This document shows positions 26,201 to 34,707 of a stretch of DNA of 64,000 bases, one piece after another. The DNA comes from Streptomyces yatensis. GTDB lineage: Bacteria; Actinomycetota; Actinomycetes; Streptomycetales; Streptomycetaceae. The DNA lies in contig NZ_CP072941.1 of NCBI RefSeq assembly GCF_018069625.1, positions 9,114,001-9,178,000 of the forward strand. The letters run 5' to 3'. Below the pieces are notes generated by a model, which was given only the letters and a program-made list of their open reading frames with translations, was not told the DNA's origin and did no database searches. Position 1 is the stretch's first letter, and the number at the start of each line of letters is the position of its first letter. A program made the position numbers and the translations under genes.

Positions 26201-27025
26201 ATGTTGACCGAAGTCACCGCGATCCGCTATGTCACGCCCTTGCGTGAAGGCGGGTCGCTGCCGGGCATCGTCGAGGCCGATGATCTGGGCACCTATGTCA
26301 TGAAGTTCACCGGCGCCGGACAGGGCCGTAAGACTCTCGTCGCCGAGGTGGTCTGCGGTCAGCTGGGCCGTCGTCTGGGGCTGCGGGTTCCGGAGCTGGT
26401 GCGGATGCAGCTGGATCCGGTGATCGGTCTGAGCGAGCCCGACCAGGAGGTGCAGGAGCTGCTCAAGGCCAGTGGTGGGCTCAATCTGGGCATGGACTAC
26501 CTTCCCGGCTCGCTCGGCTTCGACCCGCTCGCCTTCGAGGTGGGTGCGGAGGAGGCCGGACGGGTGGTGTGGTTCGACGCGCTCATCGGCAATGTGGACC
26601 GCTCCTGGCGCAACCCCAACATGCTGGTGTGGCACGGGCAGTTGTGGCTCATCGACCACGGCGCCACGATGATCTGGCACCACGGCTGGCGCGGTCTGGA
26701 CAAGGCCGCCGGCAAGCCGTACGACGCCTCCGAGCATGTGCTCGCGCCGTTCGCGCCCGATGTCGCCGCGGCGGCCGAGGCGCTGGCGCCGCTGATCACC
26801 GAGGAACTGCTCACCGAGGTGGTGGCGGACGTCCCCGACGAGTGGCTGACCGATGAGCCGGGCTTCGACGGGCCGGACGCGGTGCGCCGCGCCTATGTCG
26901 AGGTGCTGCTGGAGCGGGCGGCCACGGTCGGGGCGGGGATCACGCTGGGCGAGCGCGCCGGTGAGGAGCCGTCCAAGGCCCCGGAGTGGCTGCGGGTGTG
27001 GGTCGAGGGAAAGGCGTCGAAGTGA
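26201..27025 (+). CDS. HipA family kinase
   Basis: 274 residues. LREGGSLPGIVEADDLGTYVMKF has a G-rich loop and strand with the phosphate-contacting Lys, AGQGRKTLVAEVVCGQLGRRLGLRVPE follows, and WFDALIGNVDRSWRNPNML is the catalytic-loop equivalent. LWLIDHGATMIWHHGW contains the Asp of the metal-binding motif. It is shorter than HipA of E. coli and lacks its N-terminal subdomain and a HipB partner; instead DUF3037 follows with GTGA overlap. Targets are unknown, and translation-factor or tRNA-synthetase phosphorylation is only known for classical HipA. Confidence 0.88.
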   Translation: MLTEVTAIRYVTPLREGGSLPGIVEADDLGTYVMKFTGAGQGRKTLVAEVVCGQLGRRLGLRVPELVRMQLDPVIGLSEPDQEVQELLKASGGLNLGMDYLPGSLGFDPLAFEVGAEEAGRVVWFDALIGNVDRSWRNPNMLVWHGQLWLIDHGATMIWHHGWRGLDKAAGKPYDASEHVLAPFAPDVAAAAEALAPLITEELLTEVVADVPDEWLTDEPGFDGPDAVRRAYVEVLLERAATVGAGITLGERAGEEPSKAPEWLRVWVEGKASK

Positions 27026-27417
27026 GCGGGTTCCACAACGGCCGGGACGTCTTCGAATACGCCGTGCTGCGCGTCGTCCCCCGGGTCGAGCGCGGTGAGC
27101 AGATCAACGCGGGTGTCGTCGTCTACTGCCGCGCCACGTCCTTCGTCGCGGCCCGGGTCCATCTGGACGAGGACCGGCTGCGTGCCCTCGATCCCTCGGC
27201 GGACGTGCGGGCGGTACGGGCCGCGCTGCGCGCGGTGGAGTGCGTCTGCTGCGGGGGAGAGCGGGCCGGTCAGGCGGCGGAGGACGATCCGGGACGGCGC
27301 TTCCGCTGGCTGGTCGCGCCGCGCTCCACGGTCGTCCAGCCGGGGCCGGTGCACACGGGGCTGACGGCGGACGCGGAGGCGGAGGTCGAGCGGTTGCTCG
27401 ATCTGCTGGTGCGGTGA
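27022..27417 (+). CDS. DUF3037 domain protein
   Basis: About 131 residues from a GTG overlapping the HipA-like stop. FEYAVLRVVPRVERGEQINAGVVVYCR is the DUF3037 opening, and RFRWLVAPRSTVVQPGPVHTGLT the conserved end. A CVCCGG cluster lies in the middle. The HipA-kinase/DUF3037 pair recurs in Actinobacteria. By analogy with HipBA it could be a regulator or substrate of the kinase, but no DNA-binding motif is seen. Confidence 0.88.
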   Translation: MSGFHNGRDVFEYAVLRVVPRVERGEQINAGVVVYCRATSFVAARVHLDEDRLRALDPSADVRAVRAALRAVECVCCGGERAGQAAEDDPGRRFRWLVAPRSTVVQPGPVHTGLTADAEAEVERLLDLLVR

Positions 27418-27471
27418 CACACCGGCTGCTCGTGCGGTGACACAACGGCTGCCGGTGCGGTGACACACCGG
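27410..27471. repeat. 23-bp repeat, two full copies and a third partial
   Basis: The unit starts TGCGGTGACACA(C/A)CGG at 27410, 27433 and 27456 (period 23). The first copy covers the DUF3037 stop codon. The repeats keep a TGA in the same frame, so they may be slippage copies of the 3' end. Confidence 0.75.
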
Positions 27472-27622
27472 GTGAAAGTGGCCGGAGGTGAGCGAGTACA
27501 TATGGGCGGTCGTTGACAGGCGGTGGCGGGCCTCATAGCGTCTCGTGCGCAGGAGAGACTAAGCGGTTGCTCACTCCCGGGGCCGGGACGGTGAGCCGCC
27601 ATCGATGCGAGGGAGAACCCGC

Positions 27623-28384
27623 ATGTCCACCACCGAGCAGCGCGTTGCCATCGTGACGGGCGCGGCCCGCGGCATCGGCGCGGCGACCGCCGTGCGCCTG
27701 GCCGAGGAGGGTCGCGTCGTCGCCGTGCTCGACCTCGACGAGGGGTCCTGCGCGGACACCGTGGAGAAGATCACCGAGGCGGGCGGCAAGGCCATCGCCG
27801 TGGGCTGCGATGTGTCGGACGCCGAGCAGGTCGAGGCCGCCGTCGCGCGTGTCGCCGAGGAGCTCGGCGCGCCGACGATCCTGGTCAACAACGCGGGCGT
27901 GCTCCGCGACAATCTGCTCTTCAAGATGAGCGAGTCCGACTGGGACACCGTGATGAACGTGCATCTGCGGGGCGCGTTCCTGATGTCGCGCGCCTGCCAG
28001 AAGCACATGGTGGACGCGGGCTTCGGCCGGATCGTCAACCTCTCCAGCAGCTCGGCGCTGGGCAACCGCGGCCAGGTCAACTACTCCGCGGCCAAGGCCG
28101 GAATGCAGGGCTTCACCAAGACCCTCGCCATCGAACTCGGCAAGTTCGGGGTCACCGCCAACGCCGTGGCGCCCGGGTTCATCGCCACCGACATGACCGC
28201 CGCCACCGCCCAGCGCGTCGGCATGGGCTTCGAGGACTTCCAGAAGGCCGCCGCGAGCCAGATCCCGGTGCAGCGGGTCGGGGAGCCCGGCGACATCGCC
28301 AACGCGGTCGCCTTCTTCACCGGCGAGGCGGCCGGTTTCGTCTCCGGCCAGGTCCTGTACGTAGCCGGCGGCCCGCTCAACTGA
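27623..28384 (+). CDS. FabG-type 3-oxoacyl-ACP reductase / SDR
   Basis: 253 residues, a classical SDR: AIVTGAARGIGAATAVRLAE, ILVNNAGV, Ser in VNLSSSSALG, active-site YSAAKAGMQGFTK and the end YVAGGPLN. The length and PGFIATDM motif match FabG-like NADPH-dependent reductases, though such names cover many alcohol dehydrogenases. It probably forms an operon with the SDR starting 18 bp after its stop. GAGGGAG precedes ATG 27623. Confidence 0.9.
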   Translation: MSTTEQRVAIVTGAARGIGAATAVRLAEEGRVVAVLDLDEGSCADTVEKITEAGGKAIAVGCDVSDAEQVEAAVARVAEELGAPTILVNNAGVLRDNLLFKMSESDWDTVMNVHLRGAFLMSRACQKHMVDAGFGRIVNLSSSSALGNRGQVNYSAAKAGMQGFTKTLAIELGKFGVTANAVAPGFIATDMTAATAQRVGMGFEDFQKAAASQIPVQRVGEPGDIANAVAFFTGEAAGFVSGQVLYVAGGPLN

Positions 28385-28402
28385 TCAGGAGTCACCCACC
28401 AG

Positions 28403-29164
28403 ATGTCCGAGCAGATACAGGACAGCGGCAAGACCGCGCTCATCACCGGGGCGAGCCGGGGAATCGGCTACGCCATCGCCGAGGCGATGGTGGCCCGCGG
28501 TGACCGGGTGTGCATCACCGGGCGCAACGAGGACGCGCTCAAGGAGGCCGTGGAGCGGCTCGGGTCCGACCGTGCGATCTACGCCGCCGGGAAGGCCCAT
28601 GACCAGGCGCACCAGGCGGCCGCCGTCGAGCGGACGATGGAGGCGTTCGGGCGGATCGACCACCTGGTCAACAACGCCGGCACCAACCCGGTGTACTCGC
28701 CCATCGCCGATCTCGACCTCGATGTGATCCGTAAGGTCTTCGAGACCAACGTCGTCTCGGCGCTCGGCTTCGCCCAGCGGACCTGGAAGGCCTGGCAGCA
28801 GGAGAACGGCGGCACGATCGTCAACATCGCCTCGCTCGCCGGGATGTCGTCCTCGCCGTTCATCGCGGCGTACGGCGTCAGCAAGGCCGCCATGATCAAC
28901 CTCACGGTGCAGCTCGCCCAGGAGTTCGCCCCGCGGGTCCGCGTCAACGCCATCTCTCCGGCCGTGGTGAAGACCAAGTTCGCCACCGCCCTGTACGAGG
29001 GGCGGGAGGAGGAGGCCGCCGCGGCCTATCCGATGAAGCGGCTCGGCGCGCCGGAGGACATCGGGGGCGCGGCCGCGTTCCTCACCTCCGACCAGGCGGC
29101 GTGGGTCACCGGCCAGACGCTCGTCGTGGACGGCGGCATCCTGCTGGGCGCCGGAATCGGCTGA
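28403..29164 (+). CDS. SDR family oxidoreductase
   Basis: 253 residues. ALITGASRGIGYAIAEAM, HLVNNAGTNPVYSP, Ser in VNIASLAG, active-site YGVSKAAMINLT and the end TLVVDGGILLG define a classical SDR. It follows the FabG-like gene with the same orientation and 18-bp spacing, suggesting co-transcription. This pair of SDRs is often found next to ung in Streptomyces; the pathway is not evident from neighbours. Confidence 0.92.
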   Translation: MSEQIQDSGKTALITGASRGIGYAIAEAMVARGDRVCITGRNEDALKEAVERLGSDRAIYAAGKAHDQAHQAAAVERTMEAFGRIDHLVNNAGTNPVYSPIADLDLDVIRKVFETNVVSALGFAQRTWKAWQQENGGTIVNIASLAGMSSSPFIAAYGVSKAAMINLTVQLAQEFAPRVRVNAISPAVVKTKFATALYEGREEEAAAAYPMKRLGAPEDIGGAAAFLTSDQAAWVTGQTLVVDGGILLGAGIG

Positions 29165-29323
29165 CCGGCGCCCGGTCCGACCCCGCGGCAGGGGCGCCGC
29201 GGGCCGGTGCCCGGTCCCATGAGGCTGGGCACCGCCGGTCGGTGCCCGGTCCACATGAGGCGTTGTCAGTGGCCGCCGGTAGGTTCTGTGCCCTAGACGG
29301 AACACGACCGGAGGTTTGTAGAC

Positions 29324-30004
29324 GTGCCCTATGTGCTGCCCGAGTCCTGGCGCGGAGTCCTCGGCGAGGAGCTGGAGAAGCCCTATTTCAAGGAGCTCAC
29401 CGAGTTCGTCGAGGGGGAGCGGGACAGGGGGCCGGTGTACCCGCCGCGCGAGGAGGTGTTCGCCGCCCTGGAGGCCACGCCGTTCGACCAGGTGAAGGTG
29501 CTCGTCCTCGGGCAGGACCCGTACCACGGCGAGGGTCAGGGCCACGGTCTGTGCTTCTCGGTGCGCCCGGGCGTCAAGACCCCGCCGTCGCTGCGGAACA
29601 TCTTCAAGGAGATGAAGGAGGAGCTCGGCCACCCGGTGCCGGACAACGGCTATCTGATGCCGTGGGCGCGGCAGGGTGTGCTGTTGCTCAACGCGGTGCT
29701 GACGGTCCGGGGCGGCGAGGCCAACTCCCACAAGAGCAAAGGGTGGGAGAAGTTCACCGACGCGGTGATCCGCGCCGTGGCCTCGCGTCCCGATCCGGCC
29801 GTCTTCGTGCTCTGGGGGAACTACGCCCAGAAGAAGCTGCCGCTGATCGACGAGTCGCGGCATGCGGTGGTGAAGGGGGCGCACCCGTCCCCGCTGTCGG
29901 CGAAGAAGTTCTTCGGCTCGCGCCCCTTCACCCATATCGACGAGGCGGTCAAGGCCCAGGGGCACACCCCGATCGACTGGCGGATCCCGGACCTCGGCGC
30001 CTGA
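29324..30004 (+). CDS. ung: Uracil-DNA glycosylase, family 1
   Basis: 226 residues from a GTG start. VLVLGQDPYHGEGQGHGLCFSV (catalytic Asp in GQDPYHG, about residue 65) and GAHPSPLSAKKFFGS (the minor-groove His loop) are the two active-site motifs, with GVLLLNAVLTV and FVLWGNYAQKK between them. It removes uracil from DNA to start base-excision repair, and the length is normal for the family. It is monocistronic here. Confidence 0.96.
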   Translation: MPYVLPESWRGVLGEELEKPYFKELTEFVEGERDRGPVYPPREEVFAALEATPFDQVKVLVLGQDPYHGEGQGHGLCFSVRPGVKTPPSLRNIFKEMKEELGHPVPDNGYLMPWARQGVLLLNAVLTVRGGEANSHKSKGWEKFTDAVIRAVASRPDPAVFVLWGNYAQKKLPLIDESRHAVVKGAHPSPLSAKKFFGSRPFTHIDEAVKAQGHTPIDWRIPDLGA

Positions 30005-30017
30005 CCGGACCGCACGG

Positions 30018-30425
30018 CTAGAGCGTGTAGTCGAAGCTGTAGGGGATCTCGGTCTCCCCGCGTACGGCGGCGAAGGTGCCCGATCCGGTGAGCCCGGCCA
30101 GCTCGCCGGTGCCGGATCCGGGCACCACCTCGAAGGTGCAGTGGACGGTGGCGTCCTCGCCCCAGCTGCCGTGCTGCAGGACGACGAAGCTGCCCGCGCG
30201 CCCGTCGAGGGTGCCGGTCAGCAGCTCGTAGCCGCAGCAGACGCCGGTCTTCTCGGACAGATAGGTGATCGCGTAATTGCAGCTGGTCCGCGGTGCCTCG
30301 ATGCCGCCCGAGAAGGCGTTCGTCACCACGGCCTGGGCCAGCTTCGCGCCGCCGTCCTCGACCTCTTCGAGGGCGGTCTCCTTCCAGTCGGCGTAGGTGA
30401 AGTGGCCGGTGGTGTGCGTGGTCAT
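30018..30425 (-). CDS. DUF3224 domain protein
   Basis: 135 residues. TTHTTGHFTYADWKETALEE is the conserved start, with LTGTLDGRAGSFVVLQHGSWGE and the end GSGTFAAVRGETEIPYSFDYTL typical of the DUF3224 beta-barrel (lipocalin/AOC-barrel-like) family. No catalytic residues are known. It converges with ung and diverges from the WYL regulator, which may control it. Confidence 0.9.
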   Translation of the reverse strand: MTTHTTGHFTYADWKETALEEVEDGGAKLAQAVVTNAFSGGIEAPRTSCNYAITYLSEKTGVCCGYELLTGTLDGRAGSFVVLQHGSWGEDATVHCTFEVVPGSGTGELAGLTGSGTFAAVRGETEIPYSFDYTL

Positions 30426-30534
30426 GGCGGGTCCTTTCAGGGGCAGGTCAGGGGCCGGTCAGCGGCCGGACATGGGCCGGTCAGAGACCGGTCAGGGGCC
30501 GGATCCGCTGTGGTTCGGCCGTGGAAGCCACCCT

Positions 30535-30573
30535 GGCCGCCGTACCTGACATCTTTTGTCAGGTACGGCGGCC
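30535..30573. promoter_or_regulatory. Perfect 17-bp palindrome next to the WYL regulator start
   Basis: GGCCGCCGTACCTGACA (30535-30551), TCTTT, TGTCAGGTACGGCGGCC (30557-30573) form a perfect inverted repeat ending 3 bp before the ATG at 30577. The TGTCAGGT core looks like a dimer operator and the outer arms strengthen a possible mRNA hairpin that would hide the start codon. It lies about 110 bp from the divergent DUF3224 start. Confidence 0.8.
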
Positions 30574-30576
30574 ACA

Positions 30577-31638
30577 ATGGACCGCATGCGCGCCGACCGC
30601 CTTCTCTCGCTGCTTCTGCTGCTGCAGAACCGGGGCCGGATGACCGCGCCCGAGCTCGCCGCCGAGCTGGAGGTCTCGGTGCGCACCGTCTACCGCGATG
30701 TGGAGGCGCTGAGCGCGTCCGGTGTGCCGGTGTACGCCGACCGCGGCCCGGCCGGGGGCTACCGGCTGCTCGACGGCTACCGCACCCGGCTGACCGGGCT
30801 CACCGGCGACGAGGCCGACTCGCTCTTCCTCGCCGGGATGCCGGGCCCGGCGGCCGAGCTGGGCCTGGGCGCCGACCTCACCACGGCCCAGCTCAAGCTG
30901 CGGGCCGCGCTCCCGGCCCAACTGGGCGAGCGCTCCCGCCGCATCCAGGAGCGCTTCCACCTCGACGCGCCGGGCTGGTTCCGGGACGCCGAGCCGGTGC
31001 CCCATCTGGCGGCCGCCGCCGAGGCCGTGTGGGAGCTGCGGGTCCTGCGGGTGCACTACCGCCGCTGGCGCGGCGAGGTGCGGCGGGAGCTGTGCCCGCT
31101 GGGCCTCGTCCTCAAGGGCGGCATCTGGTACCTGGTGGCGCGGGTCGAGGACACCGTGCGCAGCTACCGGGTCTCCCGGATCCTCGCCGCCGAGGTGCTG
31201 GAGGAGGCCTTCGAACGGCCCGCCGGGTTCGACCTCGCCGCCTACTGGGAGGAGTCGTCCCGCCGTCTGGAGTCCTCGCGCTTCCACGGCGAGGCCGAAC
31301 TCCTGCTCTCCGAGCGCGGGGTGAAGCTGCTCCCGATGCAGTTCGGGGCGGTGGGCGCGGAGGCGGTGGCCGCGGCGGACCCGCCCGACGACCGGGGGCG
31401 CCGGCGTGTCGTCCTCCCCGTGGAATCGCTGCCGGTCGCGGTCCACGACATGCTGCGGCTGGGCACCGACGCCGAGGTGCTGGGGCCGCCCGAGCTGCGC
31501 TCGGCCGTCGCCGGCGCCGTCGCCGAACTGGCCCTCCGCTACGGCGCGCCGAAGGACGACACCCCCGGGGCCCCGCCGAACCACGACACGCCGAGCGGGG
31601 CCGGGAGAACGGTGCATGATCCGCAGGACACCCCCTAG
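30577..31638 (+). CDS. YafY-type HTH/WYL transcriptional regulator
   Basis: 353 residues. The N-terminal HTH is LLSLLLLLQNRGRMTAPELAAELEVSVRTVYRDVEALSASGVPVYADRGPAGGYRLLDGYRT, and the WYL-domain core reads PLGLVLKGGIWYLVARVEDT with YRVSRIL. These regulators sense small molecules, or nucleic acids in defence systems, through the WYL domain; no defence genes adjoin. The mRNA is probably leaderless or nearly so because the palindrome leaves no ribosome-binding site. A Pro/Asp-rich tail follows the domain. Confidence 0.92.
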   Translation: MDRMRADRLLSLLLLLQNRGRMTAPELAAELEVSVRTVYRDVEALSASGVPVYADRGPAGGYRLLDGYRTRLTGLTGDEADSLFLAGMPGPAAELGLGADLTTAQLKLRAALPAQLGERSRRIQERFHLDAPGWFRDAEPVPHLAAAAEAVWELRVLRVHYRRWRGEVRRELCPLGLVLKGGIWYLVARVEDTVRSYRVSRILAAEVLEEAFERPAGFDLAAYWEESSRRLESSRFHGEAELLLSERGVKLLPMQFGAVGAEAVAAADPPDDRGRRRVVLPVESLPVAVHDMLRLGTDAEVLGPPELRSAVAGAVAELALRYGAPKDDTPGAPPNHDTPSGAGRTVHDPQDTP

Positions 31639-31664
31639 CTCCGCTCGAAGGACGGGAGGCCGCG

Positions 31665-32129
31665 ATGACGGAAGCGCAGCGGGAGGCGCCCGAGGGTGAT
31701 GCCGTACTGACCCGGATCGGGCAGGCGGTCATGCTGCACCGGGGCGGTGACCGGGAGGAGGCGCGCAATCGCCTCGCCGCGCTGTGGCAGGAGATCGAAC
31801 GGGACGGCGCCCCCTTCCACCGCTGCGCCCTCGCCCACTATCTGGCCGACACCCAGGACGATCCGCTCGACGAGCTGATCTGGAACCTGCGGGCGCTCAC
31901 CGCCGCCGACGGGCTCACCGGGGCCCTGGCGCCGCGCGCGTTCTTCCCCTCCCTCCACCTCAATGTGGCCACCGGCTACCTGAAGCTGGGCCAGGAGGAG
32001 GCGGCCCGGGGCCAGTTGGCGCTCGCGCGGGCGGCCGCCGCTGCGCTCGGCGAGGACCCGTACGGCGACGGGGTACGGGCCGCCATCCTGCGGCTGACGC
32101 TGGCTCTGGAGGGGGCCGTCGACGACTAG
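31665..32129 (+). CDS. Hypothetical TPR-like helical protein
   Basis: 154 residues of Ala/Leu-rich helices. RIGQAVMLHRGGDREEARNRLAALW and NVATGYLKLGQEEAARGQLALARAAAAAL look like tetratricopeptide-like helix pairs. No signal or membrane segment is present. It follows the WYL gene by 26 bp and may be co-transcribed. The role is unknown. Confidence 0.8.
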   Translation: MTEAQREAPEGDAVLTRIGQAVMLHRGGDREEARNRLAALWQEIERDGAPFHRCALAHYLADTQDDPLDELIWNLRALTAADGLTGALAPRAFFPSLHLNVATGYLKLGQEEAARGQLALARAAAAALGEDPYGDGVRAAILRLTLALEGAVDD

Positions 32130-32218
32130 AGGACTGGTAGCGGGCTGGAGGCCGAGCAGAGGCCGGAGGCTCAGGCCGCTGCCGCTGCCGCTGCCCTCTG
32201 CCGCTGCCGCTGCGACGG

Positions 32219-32734
32219 TTACTCGGCCGCTCCGTCCCGGGTGCGCTGGTAGTGGCGCCTGGCCTTCATCCTGTTGCCGCAGACCGCCATCGAGCACCAG
32301 CGGGCCTTGTTGGTCTTGCTGCGGTCGAGGAGGAAGCGCCGGCACTCCGGGTTGGCGCACGGCCGCAGCCGCCCGGACATCGTTTCCAGCAGCGCGCTCC
32401 AGGCCAGCACCGCCTCCACCGCCATCCGGCGCTCCTCGGGGGCGTCGAGCTCCCAGGACACCCCCTCGGAGGAGACCTCCGGGTGGGAGGTGACCCCGTC
32501 GAGGAGCGGAGCCAGTGAAGCGGCGGGCCGGGCGCCGCGCACCACGTCCTGCAGCGCGTCCCGCGCGCGCAGGAGCCAGGCGTGCTCCTCCGCGGTGCCG
32601 CTGCCACCGTGTGCCTGCTGCCAGGCCCTTGCCGCTTCCGGATCCGCGAGCTGGTCCTGGACGACCCCGCGGACCACCGGTGTGCTGTTGAGGAGTTCCA
32701 GCAGCGTGTCCTGCTGCTCCTGCGTGGTCACCAT
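32219..32734 (-). CDS. CGNR zinc-finger transcriptional regulator
   Basis: 171 residues. An N-terminal ABATE-like ligand domain (QDTLLELLNSTPVVRGVVQDQLADPEAARAWL-like region) precedes the zinc finger CANPECRRFLLDRSKTNKARWCSMAVCGNR with the diagnostic CGNR. Four cysteines are present. Upstream and divergent lies an alpha/beta hydrolase; both promoters carry CTAACC-N18-GGTTAG, so this is probably their shared repressor. The ATG at 32734 is chosen because in-frame upstream codons cross the operator. Confidence 0.92.
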   Translation of the reverse strand: MVTTQEQQDTLLELLNSTPVVRGVVQDQLADPEAARAWQQAHGGSGTAEEHAWLLRARDALQDVVRGARPAASLAPLLDGVTSHPEVSSEGVSWELDAPEERRMAVEAVLAWSALLETMSGRLRPCANPECRRFLLDRSKTNKARWCSMAVCGNRMKARRHYQRTRDGAAE

Positions 32735-32742
32735 GACACGTC

Positions 32743-32772
32743 CTAACCGTTTTGCCTCGTGTGACAGGTTAG
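32743..32772 (-). promoter_or_regulatory. CGNR operator copy 1
   Basis: CTAACC (32743-32748) and GGTTAG (32767-32772) are inverted half-sites with 24 bp between their starts, 8 bp upstream of the CGNR gene start codon. Confidence 0.7.
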
Positions 32773-32939
32773 CGCAGCGTGTGAGCGGTTGTGCCGAGTG
32801 CGGGGCGCCGAGTGCCGGGTGCCGGACGCCGATGTGATGGCGGGCGCCTCGGTGTCGACCGCACTGGCCGACCCCTGTGGGCGGGCGGAGGCTGGAATCA
32901 GGGCGCCGCTGTACGGAGACGGCGACCCCAGGATTCAAT

Positions 32940-32969
32940 CTAACCCTCTAAAACTTCTTGACTGGTTAG
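32940..32969 (+). promoter_or_regulatory. CGNR operator copy 2 overlapping hydrolase promoter
   Basis: CTAACC (32940-32945) and GGTTAG (32964-32969) have the same 24-bp start-to-start spacing as copy 1. A -35-like TTGACT (32958-32963) directly abuts the right half-site. Confidence 0.7.
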
Positions 32970-32993
32970 CTCCGGCGTGCTCGACTGGGTTGT

Positions 32994-33023
32994 GTAACCA
33001 CCGAAGCCCCGCAGAAAGGTTAG
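32994..33023 (+). promoter_or_regulatory. CGNR operator copy 3 at the hydrolase start
   Basis: GTAACC (32994-32999, one mismatch) and GGTTAG (33018-33023) again start 24 bp apart, 5 bp before the hydrolase ATG. The right half overlaps the probable ribosome-binding site. Confidence 0.6.
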
Positions 33024-33027
33024 AGTG

Positions 33028-33897
33028 ATGACTACCGTAGTCCACCACCGCACCGCCACCGTCGATGGCCTGGAGGTCTTCTACCGGGAGGCCGGCGACC
33101 CCCAGGCGCCCGTCGTGGTGCTGCTGCACGGCTTTCCGACCAGCTCGCACATGTTCCGCCGGCTGATCCCGGCACTCGCCGACCGATACCGCGTCATCGC
33201 CCCCGACCACATCGGGTTCGGCCAGTCCGCGATGCCCTCGCTGCGGGACTTCCCCTACACCTTCGACGCCCTCACCCAGGTCACCTCGGGCCTGCTGCAG
33301 AGCCTCGGCGTCGACCGGTTCGCGATGTACGTACAGGATTACGGCGCCCCCATCGGCTGGCGGCTCGCGCTGCGCGACCCGGACCGCATCACCGCGATCA
33401 TCACCCAGAACGGCAACGCCTACGTCGACGGCTTCGTCAAGTCGTTCTGGGACGGCGTGTTCGCCTACGCCGAGGCTTCCGGACCGGAGACCGAGGCTCC
33501 CATGCGCGGCGCGCTGACCGCCGAGAGTATTCGCTGGCAGTATCTGAACGGAGTCCCCGACCCCACTCTGGTCAGCCCCGACAACTGGGTGCACGACCTG
33601 GCGCTCCTGGACCGGCCCGGCAACGACGAGATCCAGCTCAGGCTCTTCCGCGACTACTCCACCAACGTGGACCTCTATCCGCGGGTCCAGCAGTACTTCC
33701 GCGACTCCCGGGTCCCGCTGCTGGCGGTCTGGGGCGCCAACGACGAGATCTTCGGCCCGGCGGGCGCGGAGGCGTTCGGCCAGGACCTGCCCGACGCCGA
33801 GATCCATCTGCTCGACACCGGGCACTTCGCCCTCGAAAGCCATCTGCGGCCGATCACCGAGTACATCCGCGACTTCCTCGGCCGCGTCCTGGTCTGA
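33028..33897 (+). CDS. Alpha/beta hydrolase (epoxide hydrolase / haloalkane dehalogenase-like)
   Basis: 289 residues. VVVLLHGFPTSSHMFRRLIP is the oxyanion loop with HGFP, and YVQDYGAPIGWRLAL is the nucleophile elbow with Asp instead of Ser, as in epoxide hydrolases and dehalogenases. VPLLAVWGANDEIF and LLDTGHFALESH carry the acid and His. AGAAAGG precedes the start. It is divergent from the CGNR gene and followed, after about 140 bp, by the nitrile hydratase genes. Confidence 0.9.
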   Translation: MTTVVHHRTATVDGLEVFYREAGDPQAPVVVLLHGFPTSSHMFRRLIPALADRYRVIAPDHIGFGQSAMPSLRDFPYTFDALTQVTSGLLQSLGVDRFAMYVQDYGAPIGWRLALRDPDRITAIITQNGNAYVDGFVKSFWDGVFAYAEASGPETEAPMRGALTAESIRWQYLNGVPDPTLVSPDNWVHDLALLDRPGNDEIQLRLFRDYSTNVDLYPRVQQYFRDSRVPLLAVWGANDEIFGPAGAEAFGQDLPDAEIHLLDTGHFALESHLRPITEYIRDFLGRVLV

Positions 33898-34035
33898 CTC
33901 GCCCGGGTGCCGGGGCCGCGACGTTCGGTGCGGTCCCCGGGGCCTACGCGGCGCCGTCGGCGCGGCCCGGATGGCGCCCGTCGCATACGATTCATTCCCA
34001 TAGTTCCGTTATGTGGCCATGTGGGGAGGCGTGCC

Positions 34036-34707
34036 ATGGATGGCATCGCTGATATGGGCGGCACCCCCGGATGGGGCCCCGTCCGTCCACCGAGGCGCGA
34101 TGAGCCGGTCTTCGAGGAGCCCTGGCAGGGCCGGGCCTTCGCGCTGGCCAGTCTCTCCGGCCGGATCGCCTTCGGCGGCGTCAACCTGGACGCCTTCCGG
34201 CACGCGCTCGAGCGCCTGGACCGTGCCGCCTACCTGGACGACGGCTACTACGGGCGCTGGCTGGGCGGCGCGGAGCTGATGCTCGCCGACAGCGCCGTCC
34301 TCGCGCCGGGCGCGATCGGCGCACGCGCCCGCAATCTGCGGGGCGAAGACGTGGAGGAGCCGCCTATCCCCGAGCCCGCCGTGCCCGACTACGCGCCGAG
34401 CGCCGAGGGCTCGCTGCGCCCGGTGGACCGCGCGCCCGCCTTCGCCGTCGGCGAGCGGGTGCGGACGAAGGCCATGTCGGTGCCCGGGCACACCCGGCTG
34501 CCGGGCTACGCACGGGGACACACCGGAACCGTCGAGGTCGTCCAGCCCGCCTTCGTACTGCCGGACACCAACGCCCACTTCCGGGGCGAGAACCCGCAGT
34601 ACGTCTACTCGGTGCGCTTCGACTCCCGCGAGCTGTGGGGCGCCGACGCCGAGCCTTTCGCGGTCACCGCCGACCTGTTCGAGAACTACCTGGAGGCCAC
34701 CTCATGA
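34036..34707 (+). CDS. nthB: Nitrile hydratase, beta subunit
   Basis: 223 residues starting [20 protein letters not shown], the conserved beta start. [14 protein letters not shown] and the SH3-like C-terminal domain ([32 protein letters not shown]) are characteristic. It pairs with alpha to hydrate nitriles to amides in the cytoplasm. GGGGAGG precedes the ATG, and its stop overlaps the alpha start (ATGA). Gene order beta-alpha-activator is that of cobalt-type enzymes. Confidence 0.95.
   Translation: MDGIADMGGTPGWGPVRPPRRDEPVFEEPWQGRAFALASLSGRIAFGGVNLDAFRHALERLDRAAYLDDGYYGRWLGGAELMLADSAVLAPGAIGARARNLRGEDVEEPPIPEPAVPDYAPSAEGSLRPVDRAPAFAVGERVRTKAMSVPGHTRLPGYARGHTGTVEVVQPAFVLPDTNAHFRGENPQYVYSVRFDSRELWGADAEPFAVTADLFENYLEATS

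Noticed and set aside
27410..27471. CRISPR array
   Set aside because: Only three 23-bp units in direct tandem without spacers, overlapping a stop codon.
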